The notes below the pieces were generated by a model. It saw only the letters and a program-made list of their open reading frames with translations. It was not told where the DNA came from and did not search any database. From positions 310,001 through 374,000 of the forward strand of contig NZ_JACJUD010000001.1 of assembly GCF_014174475.1 (NCBI RefSeq): DNA of 64,000 nucleotides. Reading direction: 5' to 3'. The stretch comes from Aquipseudomonas ullengensis (lineage in GTDB: Bacteria; Pseudomonadota; Gammaproteobacteria; Pseudomonadales; Pseudomonadaceae). How positions within the stretch are numbered: position 1 is the first letter of the stretch; every line of letters starts with the position of its first letter. This document shows, piece after piece, positions 57,545 to 64,000 of this stretch. The position numbers and the translations under genes were made by a program.

Positions 57545-57572
57545 GCGCACGGCGGCAGGCTCCTGGCTTTGT

Positions 57573-57681
57573 CCCCTCGCCCTCCGGGAGAGGGTTGGGA
57601 GGAGGAGCGTTGGGCAACAGTTATTTCGAGTGGCCGGGGATTCCCTCATCCCCGGCCCTTCTCCCAAAGGGAGAAGGGAGG
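57573..57681. repeat. second copy of the CCCTCACCCC-family repeat
   Basis: A left unit at 57573-57605 (CCCCTCGCCCTCCGGGAGAG...) and a right unit at 57643-57681 (CCCTCATCCCCGGCCC..., then TTCTCCC AAA GGGAGAA). The right unit holds a near-perfect 10-bp hairpin (CCCTTCTCCC / GGGAGAAGGG, 57657-57679). Sequence and architecture match the repeat at 37376-37471. It lies between the converging defence island and the transglutaminase cluster and may serve as a bidirectional terminator. Confidence 0.75.
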
Positions 57682-57730
57682 CAAGCCCCATCAGTTGGGC
57701 AGGGCCGAGCTTGGGGCTGGCTTCGACGAC

Positions 57731-58645
57731 TCAGCCAACAGACTGCAGCGACTCACCCAGCGGCATCACCGTTACCCGCACGTCCGGGTCGTGGGTGCCG
57801 CCGCCGAGGATCACCCCGTGCAGGGGCGACACGTCGGCGAAGTCGCGACCCCAGCCGAGAGTGATGTGCTCCAGCGCCGGCAGCAGGTTGTTGGTCGGGT
57901 CGAAGTCGACCCAGCCCTGACGCGGGCAGTACACGGCGAGCCAGGCGTGCGAGGCGTCCGCGCCGATCAGCCGGGGCTGGCCGGGTGGCGGCTGGGTCAG
58001 CAGGTAGCCGCTGACGTAGCGCGCCGCCAGGCCGCGCGAGCGCAGACAGGCGAGCATCAGGTGGGCGAAGTCCTGGCACACCCCGCGACGCTCTTCCAGC
58101 ACCTGCAGCAGTGGCGTCGCCACCTGGGTGGCTTCGTCGTCGAAGGTGAATTCGTCGAAGATCTTCTGCATCAGTGCGCGCACCGCCACCAGCAACGGCC
58201 GCCCTGGCGGGAAGCAGTCGGCGGCGAACGCGGCGAAGGCCTGCTTGAGGTGCACATAGGGCGACTGGAAGCGGTAGCGCGTGGCCTCCAGCACTTCGGC
58301 GCTGAGTGGCTGGCCGGAGTAACGCAACGCCGTGCAGGCGTCTTCCCAGGCGGGTGAGTCCGCCAGGTCTAAGTTGGGCCGGGCCAGCACGTCGATGCGC
58401 AGGCGCGCGCTGACCCGCAGCTCGTCATGTGGGCACTCGAAGGCCAGGCGGGTCAGCGGGTTGCCGTACACGTCCACGCCATCCTGGCGCTTGGTCGGCT
58501 GTGGGCTGACGTGCAACTGGCGCTCGCCGCAGCGCTGCCAGGCGCACTCGCGCGGCCACAGGTGGGCCAACTGCTGGGCCAGGGATACCGGCGCCGAGTA
58601 GCGGTAGTGGGTGTCGTGGATGATCTGGTAGGAAGCGAACGTCAT
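57731..58645 (-). CDS. transglutaminase-like protease-fold protein with Bact_transglu_N domain
   Basis: A 304-residue cytoplasmic protein. The N-terminal ~90 residues form a Bact_transglu_N beta-sandwich (YQIIHDTHYRYSAPVSLAQQ), and the C-terminal core carries the Cys-His-Asp triad C190 (RRGVCQDFAH), H233 (ASHAWLAVY) and D248 (WVDFDPTNN). The family hydrolyses or forms amide bonds; its substrate is unknown. Its start overlaps the stop of the ATP-grasp gene (ATGA), so the two are translated together. Confidence 0.88.
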   Translation of the reverse strand: MTFASYQIIHDTHYRYSAPVSLAQQLAHLWPRECAWQRCGERQLHVSPQPTKRQDGVDVYGNPLTRLAFECPHDELRVSARLRIDVLARPNLDLADSPAWEDACTALRYSGQPLSAEVLEATRYRFQSPYVHLKQAFAAFAADCFPPGRPLLVAVRALMQKIFDEFTFDDEATQVATPLLQVLEERRGVCQDFAHLMLACLRSRGLAARYVSGYLLTQPPPGQPRLIGADASHAWLAVYCPRQGWVDFDPTNNLLPALEHITLGWGRDFADVSPLHGVILGGGTHDPDVRVTVMPLGESLQSVG

Positions 58646-61149
58646 GACGAGAGTGTCCGCTGGCTGGCGTCTACGTGCACGAAAAAGCGCAGTGCCAGTT
58701 GATCGGAAACCTGCCCGGCGCCGTCGACGATCTGCAGCAGCAGGTCAGCCAGGCCACCGAGCACGGCGCGGATGCCGGACTGGCCGAACAGCGGGTTTTC
58801 CAGGCTGCCGAGGTTGAAGGCGGACAACTTGCGCTCCAGTTCGGGCAGGCGACTGTTGCTGACAAAATCGAAGCTCTCGTGCAGGCGACGCAGCGAGCGC
58901 AGCAGCATGCGCAGCTGGAAGATCACCGAATGCGGGTTCTGTTCGTCGAGCAGCAGCAGGTCGAGCACCGGGATCAGCTGTGCCGAGGCCAGGTAGCGGG
59001 TGCGGTAGGTGATGCTGCTGTTGCCCAGTTCCAGCAGCCACTCCAGTGCAGACTGGTCACGTACGGCCAGGCTGCGGAGGAATTCGGCGATGCTTTCGGC
59101 GAGGAACTGCAGGCGTTCGATGCAGCGACCAAGCATGAGGAAGCGCCAGCCATCGTCGCGGGTCATGTCATCGAGGGCGAAACCCGCCAGCGCCGCCAGC
59201 GACATCAGCAGGCGGTTGAGAAACTCCAGCTGGTCGCCGAAATCGGCTTGCTGCGCCTCCAGGCTCTGCGCCTCGCGCTGCAATTCGAGCAGAGCCTGCC
59301 AGTTGGCCTGGGACAGCTTGCCGCGCACGCTGCCGGCAGACCACTGCAGGCGCTGCAGGTTGGCACGCAGGCTGGCCGGCCACTCCTCGCCGAGCAGGGC
59401 TTCCTGCAGACGCTCCTCCAGCTCACCGCTGCCGGCGTCCGGCAACAGGCCGAGGCGCTCGCCCAGGGCCAGGGCGGTCTGCAGGGCCTGCGGGTCATCG
59501 TCATCATCGACATAGCGCGCCAGCATGATGCGCAGCAGGCGCGCGCCGTCTTCGCAGCGCGAACTGTAGCGACCGAACCAAAACAGGTTTTCCACCACCC
59601 GCGACGGCAGGAAGGGGTCGCTGCGTACCAGGTCGGCCACGCCCAACGGTCGCAACCACTGCCAGGGCTCACCACCGGCATGCCGCTCACCAAGCACCCA
59701 GGTGTCCTTGCTGGCGCCGCCGCGCTGCATCGACACCACTTCGGCGTCGGCATCGGCGGCCACGCGGGTCAGGCCGCCGGGCATTACCCGGTAACCGTCG
59801 GCACTGGCCACGGCGAATACACGCATGCCAATCGCCCGTGGTTGCAGGCGACCGGCTTCGCCACTGCCCTCGTCGGCCTGCCAGATCGGCGCCTGCGATA
59901 GCTGCGCCAGGGCCTGGGCGACATAGGCGTAGGGGCGCGCCCGCAGACGCTCGGCCAGTTCCTCGCGCTGGGCGGTATCGAGGTTGCGACCGAACAGCGG
60001 GGCAAAACTTTGCGACGGGAAGCTCGGCCGCACCAGCAGCTCATCGAGCTTTTCCAGGGCCTCGTCCAGCACCGGCGGCTCGCCGCACCACCAGCTGGCG
60101 ATGGACGGCAGCAGCAGTTCCTCGCCGAGCAGTTTCTCGCTGATCGCCGGCAGGAAACCCGGCAACCCCGGCGACTCCAGCACGCCACTGCCGAGGGCGT
60201 TGGCCACCAGCACGCGACCCTGGCGCACCGCTTCGAGCAGGCCGGGCACGCCGAGGGCGGAGTCGGTACGCAGCTCCAGCGGGTCGCAGAAGTCATCATC
60301 CAGGCGGCGCAGCACCGCATGCACGCGGCGCAGGCCGGCCAGGGTCTTGAGGTAGACGGTGGCGTCGCGCACGGTCAGGTCGCTGCCTTCCACCAGCGGA
60401 TAACCGAGCTGGCGCGCCAGGTACAGGTGTTCGAAATAGCTTTCGTTGAAGCGCCCCGGGGTCAGCAGCACCACCAGCGGCGTCTCGCCTTCGGCCGGGG
60501 CCTGGCGTGCCAGGGTGTCCTGCAGGGTGCGGAAGAAGCCGCCGAGGTACTGCACGCGCAGGTCGCGGTACAGCTCGGGAAAGGCGCGCGAGATGATCTG
60601 CCGGTTCTCCAGCGCATAACCGGCGCCCGAGGGCGCCTGGGTGCGGTCGGCGGTGACCCACCAGCGGCCGTCCGGCGCACGCGCCAGGTCCACCGCATAC
60701 AGGTGCAGGAAGGTGCCGCCCGGTGGCTGCACGCCCTGGCACGGCCAGAGAAAATTGTCGTGACCGAAGACCAGCTCGGGCGGCAGCAGGCCATCGGCGA
60801 TCAGCTGCTGCGGGCCATAGAGGTCGGCCAGCACGCTGTTCAGCAGGCCGGCACGCTGGGCCACGCCGGCGGCGATCTGTTGCCACTCCTCGACCGGGAT
60901 CAGGTTGGGTAGCAGGTCCAGCTCCCACGGCCGATCGGCGCCGTCCGGGTTGGCGTAGACGTTGTAGGTCACGCCGTTTTCCTGGATCTGCCGGGTCAGC
61001 AGGTCCTGGCGCTGCTGCAATTGCGCCGGGCTGCTGCGCTGCAACTGGTCGAACAGGCGACGCCAATGCGGGCGCACGCCGCCCTTGGCATCGAGCAGTT
61101 CGTGATAAGCCGCATCGGGGTGCGGGTAGTCGGCAAGCAGGTCAGACAT
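58642..61149 (-). CDS. circularly permuted ATP-grasp / alpha-E domain fusion
   Basis: An 835-residue cytoplasmic protein. The N-terminal ~480 residues are a circularly permuted ATP-grasp ligase domain (DUF404/DUF407 class; ENGVTYNVYANPDGADRPWELDLLPNLIP, RGRVLVANALGSGVLESPGL-type segments). The C-terminal ~320 residues are an all-helical alpha-E (DUF403) domain that opens near VVENLFWFGRYSSRCEDGARLLR. Comparative genomics predicts such ATP-grasp proteins to be amidoligases working with the adjacent transglutaminase-like enzymes. In many genomes the two domains are separate genes. The ATG at 61149 is chosen over a GTG at 61170; the ribosome-binding site is weak. Confidence 0.85.
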   Translation of the reverse strand: MSDLLADYPHPDAAYHELLDAKGGVRPHWRRLFDQLQRSSPAQLQQRQDLLTRQIQENGVTYNVYANPDGADRPWELDLLPNLIPVEEWQQIAAGVAQRAGLLNSVLADLYGPQQLIADGLLPPELVFGHDNFLWPCQGVQPPGGTFLHLYAVDLARAPDGRWWVTADRTQAPSGAGYALENRQIISRAFPELYRDLRVQYLGGFFRTLQDTLARQAPAEGETPLVVLLTPGRFNESYFEHLYLARQLGYPLVEGSDLTVRDATVYLKTLAGLRRVHAVLRRLDDDFCDPLELRTDSALGVPGLLEAVRQGRVLVANALGSGVLESPGLPGFLPAISEKLLGEELLLPSIASWWCGEPPVLDEALEKLDELLVRPSFPSQSFAPLFGRNLDTAQREELAERLRARPYAYVAQALAQLSQAPIWQADEGSGEAGRLQPRAIGMRVFAVASADGYRVMPGGLTRVAADADAEVVSMQRGGASKDTWVLGERHAGGEPWQWLRPLGVADLVRSDPFLPSRVVENLFWFGRYSSRCEDGARLLRIMLARYVDDDDDPQALQTALALGERLGLLPDAGSGELEERLQEALLGEEWPASLRANLQRLQWSAGSVRGKLSQANWQALLELQREAQSLEAQQADFGDQLEFLNRLLMSLAALAGFALDDMTRDDGWRFLMLGRCIERLQFLAESIAEFLRSLAVRDQSALEWLLELGNSSITYRTRYLASAQLIPVLDLLLLDEQNPHSVIFQLRMLLRSLRRLHESFDFVSNSRLPELERKLSAFNLGSLENPLFGQSGIRAVLGGLADLLLQIVDGAGQVSDQLALRFFVHVDASQRTLSS

Positions 61150-61184
61150 GGCAGGCTCGGTAATAGGCACTGGGCTCTGTTTGT

Positions 61185-61249
61185 GTAGGAGCCAGCTGGC
61201 TGGCGATCTGCGGTGTCGTCACCGGGATCGTCAGCCAGCTGGCGCCTAC
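61185..61249. repeat. REP-type palindrome (GTAGGAGCCAGC family)
   Basis: Arms 61185-61208 and 61226-61249 match at 22 of 24 positions around a 17-base loop, with ends GTAGGAGCCAGCTGGCTGGC and its complement. It is the same class as the REP at 5139-5206 and lies between two genes of the transglutaminase cluster. Confidence 0.87.
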
Positions 61250-61271
61250 AGGGCGCGCGCCCCAGGCGGGA

Positions 61272-64000
61272 TCACACCCGCCGCAGATCCAGGGTCATCG
61301 GCAGTTCATTATTGTTGATTGGCGGCACTGCCGTCAGCACACCCGGACTATGGCCGTGGCGGAAGAAGCGCGCCAGGCGCCGGCTTTCGGCCTCGTAGGC
61401 GTTGACCGGCAGGGTGTCGTAGTTGCGCCCGCCGGGGTGGGCGACATGGTACTGGCAGCCGCCCAGGGAGCGGTTCATCCAGGTATCCACCAGGTCGAAC
61501 ACCAGCGGCGCGTGCACGCCGATGGTCGGTTGCAGGCAGTTCGGCGGCTGCCAGGCGCGGTAGCGCACGCCGCCGATGAACTCGCCGACCTTGCCGGTGG
61601 CTCGCAGCGGCACCGGTACGCCGTTGCAGGTCAGTACGTAGCGATCCGGGGCCAGGCCGTCGAGGCGTACCTGCATGCGCTCCAGCGACGAATCGACGTA
61701 GCGCACGGTGCCACCGGGGGCGCCCTCCTCGCCCAGCACATGCCAGGGTTCGAGGGCCTGGCGCAGCTCCAGGCCGATGCCCTTGACCTGATAGTCGCCG
61801 ACCTTGGGGAAGCGGAACTCCAGGTGTGGCGCGAACCATTCGGCGCGCACCGGGTAGCCGCAGGCATTGAGTTCGTGCACCACATCGTTGAAGTCCTGCT
61901 CGATGAAGTGTGGCAGCAGGAAGCGATCGTGCAGCTCGGTGCCCCAGCGCGCCAGCTTCGGCGGCTGGTAGGGCTCGTCCCAGAAATGCGCCACCAGGCC
62001 ACGCAGCAGCACCTGCTGGGCCAGGCTCATGCGCGCATGGGGCGGCATCTCGAAGGCGCGCAGTTCGAGCAGGCCGAGGCGGCCGCTGGCACTGTCCGGC
62101 GAATACAGCTTGTCGATGCAGAACTCGGCGCGGTGGGTGTTGCCGGTGACGTCCACCAGCAGGTTGCGCAGCAGGCGGTCGACCAGCCAGGGCGGGCACT
62201 CGTGGCCCGGCTCGGGCATTTGCGCGAAGGCCACTTCGAGTTCGTAGAGGGCATCGTTGCGCGCCTCGTCGACCCGTGGCGCCTGCGAGGTCGGGCCGAT
62301 GAACAGGCCGCTGAACAGGTAGGACAGCGATGGGTGGTTGTGCCAGTAGCTGATCAGGCTGCGCAGCAGGTCCGGGCGGCGCAGGAAGGGCGAGTCCGCC
62401 GGGGTGGCGCCGCCGAGGACGAAGTGGTTGCCGCCGCCGGTGCCGGTGTGGCGCCCGTCGATCATGAATTTCTCGCTGGTCAGGCGCGTCTGCCGTGCCG
62501 CCTCGTAGAGAAATTCAGTGCGTTCGACCAGCTCGCCCCAGTTGGCCGAGGGGTGGATGTTGACCTCGATCACGCCCGGGTCCGGGGTGACGCGGAAGTT
62601 GCTCAGGCGCGGATCGCTGGGCGGCTCGTAGCCTTCCATCAACACCGGGCAACGCAGCTCGCGGGCGGTGGACTCGATGGCGGCGACCAGCTCGAGGTAA
62701 TCCTCCAGGCGCTCCAGCGGTGGCATGAACAGGTACAGGCGGCCGTCGCGCGGCTCGGCGCACAAGGCGGTGCGTACGATGTCGGTGGCCGACTCGAATT
62801 TCTCCGGCGCCGGGTCCTGCCAGTCATCATCTTCGGCGTGTTTCTGCGGGAACAACGGCATGCGCAGCTGCGCCTGGATCTGCGACTGCGCCGGCAGCAC
62901 GGGGAATGCCTGGTTGGGGTCGGCCGCGTGCACGTAGGGGTAATCGGACTCGGCGACCCAGGGCTGCGAATCCAGCGGCAGCCGGTAGCCCATCGCCGAG
63001 TCGCCCGGCAGCAGCCGGCAGTGTTCTTCGCGCAGGTACCAGGAACCGCTCAGCCACTGCTCGCCGTCCAGGCTGCGGGCCAGGGGGATGACATGCCCGA
63101 CCACTTCGCCCAGGCCGCGGCTGAACACCTTGCGCAGGCGGTCGCGCTCCAGCGGGTCGGCCAGGCGCGGATCGTCCGGGGTGACGTTGCCCGGCAGCTT
63201 GCGCTCGCGCCACAGGTAATAGAGCCAGTCCTCGTAGGCCGGGAAGGCATGCTCGGCGGAAACCCCGAGGTGCCCGGCCAGGGTCGCCAGGAAGCGTGCG
63301 GCCAGGCGCGCATCGGCGCCGTAGTAGCGGGTTTCGTCGGCATACAGCGCCGGGTCCTGCCAGATCGGCTCGCCATCCTTGCGCCAGAAACAGTTCAACG
63401 ACCAGCGCGGCAGTTGCTCGCCGGGGTACCACTTGCCCTGGCCGAAGTGCACCAGGGCATTCGGTGCGTAGTGGCTGCGCATGCGGTGGAACAGCTCGGC
63501 GGCCAGGCGCCGCTTGTTCGGGCCGAGGGCTGCGGTATTCCACTCCGCGGCGTCGGGGTAGTCGATGGCGACGAAGGTCGGCTCGCCGCCCATGGTCAGG
63601 CGCACGTCCTGATCCTGCAGTTCGATGTCGATCTGCTCACCGAGGGCGAGGATTTCCTGCCACTGCTCCTCGCTGTAAGGCTGGGTGACGCGCGGCGCCT
63701 CCCAGACCCGCTCGACGCGCATCTCGTGGCCGAACTCGACTTCCGCCTCGTCTACCGCTCCGCTGATCGGCGCCGCCGACGAGGGCTCCGGGCTGCAGGC
63801 CAGCGGGATATGGCCTTCGCCGGCGAACAGCCCGGAGGTCGGATCGAGGCCGATCCAGCCGGCGCCCGGCAGATAGACCTCGCACCAGGCGTGCAGGTCG
63901 GTGAAGTCGACGTCAGTGCCGGACGGCCCGTCCAGCGCCTTCACATCGGCAGTGAGCTGGATCAGGTAACCGGAGACGAAGCGCGCCGCCAGGCCGATAT
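61272..64000 (-). CDS. transglutaminase-like / DUF2126 protein, 5' end outside the window
   Basis: The frame is open to the right edge; the stop is at 61272-61274, leaving about 909 residues in the window. The first visible residues (IGLAARFVSGYLIQ..., DFTDLHAWCEVYLPGAGWIGLDPTSG) are the His-Asp half of a transglutaminase core whose Cys lies further upstream. The long remainder is the DUF2126 domain (MGGEPTFVAIDYPDAAEWN, RHTGTGGGNHFVLGGATPADSPFLRRPDLL). The DUF2126 part resembles a GS-like/amidoligase region in published predictions. It heads the three-gene minus-strand cluster. Confidence 0.9.
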   Translation of the reverse strand, partial: IGLAARFVSGYLIQLTADVKALDGPSGTDVDFTDLHAWCEVYLPGAGWIGLDPTSGLFAGEGHIPLACSPEPSSAAPISGAVDEAEVEFGHEMRVERVWEAPRVTQPYSEEQWQEILALGEQIDIELQDQDVRLTMGGEPTFVAIDYPDAAEWNTAALGPNKRRLAAELFHRMRSHYAPNALVHFGQGKWYPGEQLPRWSLNCFWRKDGEPIWQDPALYADETRYYGADARLAARFLATLAGHLGVSAEHAFPAYEDWLYYLWRERKLPGNVTPDDPRLADPLERDRLRKVFSRGLGEVVGHVIPLARSLDGEQWLSGSWYLREEHCRLLPGDSAMGYRLPLDSQPWVAESDYPYVHAADPNQAFPVLPAQSQIQAQLRMPLFPQKHAEDDDWQDPAPEKFESATDIVRTALCAEPRDGRLYLFMPPLERLEDYLELVAAIESTARELRCPVLMEGYEPPSDPRLSNFRVTPDPGVIEVNIHPSANWGELVERTEFLYEAARQTRLTSEKFMIDGRHTGTGGGNHFVLGGATPADSPFLRRPDLLRSLISYWHNHPSLSYLFSGLFIGPTSQAPRVDEARNDALYELEVAFAQMPEPGHECPPWLVDRLLRNLLVDVTGNTHRAEFCIDKLYSPDSASGRLGLLELRAFEMPPHARMSLAQQVLLRGLVAHFWDEPYQPPKLARWGTELHDRFLLPHFIEQDFNDVVHELNACGYPVRAEWFAPHLEFRFPKVGDYQVKGIGLELRQALEPWHVLGEEGAPGGTVRYVDSSLERMQVRLDGLAPDRYVLTCNGVPVPLRATGKVGEFIGGVRYRAWQPPNCLQPTIGVHAPLVFDLVDTWMNRSLGGCQYHVAHPGGRNYDTLPVNAYEAESRRLARFFRHGHSPGVLTAVPPINNNELPMTLDLRRV

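Overview
The window is GC-rich Gammaproteobacterial chromosome, almost certainly a Pseudomonas of the P. aeruginosa / P. alcaligenes side of the genus. The evidence is gene order: miaB-ybeZ-ybeY-corC-lnt, leuS-lptE-holA, the lipA / lipB-ybeD-dacA-rlpA-mltB-rodA-mrdA-rlmH-rsfS-nadD-proA block, ubiX-mpl and mtfA-ppa follow the layout I remember for P. aeruginosa. Three Pseudomonas-type REP palindromes and two miniature inverted-repeat elements support this. Intergenic gaps are short and most genes sit in tight operons with 1-11 base overlaps or gaps.

Layout. 1-6.8 kb: a truncated membrane protein, a secreted Sel1-like protein, a DUF1820 gene on the minus strand, then the plus-strand tRNA/ribosome/envelope operon miaB-ybeZ-ybeY-corC-lnt. 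6.8-8.1 kb: two minus-strand genes (ElyC/YdcF-like, YbeL-like). 8.4-14.4 kb: leuS, lptE, holA, a small arfA (52 aa) with a hairpin inside its coding region, and a lipoprotein lytic transglycosylase. 14.4-18.0 kb: alkA, a soluble double-PAS chemoreceptor and lipA. 18.3-28.4 kb: one long minus-strand cell-wall elongation and housekeeping series from proA down to lipB. 28.9-38.8 kb: mpg, a DedA-PAP2 fusion, a LON-domain protein, lrgAB, a MaoC dehydratase, a MORN-repeat/C13-peptidase lipoprotein, an oxidoreductase, a methyltransferase, a YceK-like lipoprotein, ubiX and mpl.

39.3-46.5 kb is a catabolic cassette: ethanolamine-type permease, glutamine-synthetase-like ligase, aldehyde dehydrogenase, iron alcohol dehydrogenase and an ExaC-type acetaldehyde dehydrogenase. 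The ligase/alcohol dehydrogenase/aldehyde dehydrogenase order fits oxidation of an amino alcohol after gamma-glutamylation; eutBC is not in the window. 46.7-49.4 kb returns to core genes (GNAT, DedA, mtfA, ppa).

49.5-57.5 kb is a defence island: hsdR, then a winged-helix protein and a nucleotidyltransferase that together look like an AbiE-type toxin-antitoxin pair, then hsdM, hsdS with two AT-rich specificity domains, and a RecB-like nuclease with an unassigned C-terminal domain. This insertion of a probable toxin-antitoxin module inside a type I restriction operon is the most interesting feature here. 57.7 kb to the end is a minus-strand cluster of two transglutaminase-like proteins flanking a circularly permuted ATP-grasp/alpha-E protein, a widely conserved but functionally obscure amide-bond system. 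No rRNA, tRNA, CRISPR array or complete insertion sequence was seen.
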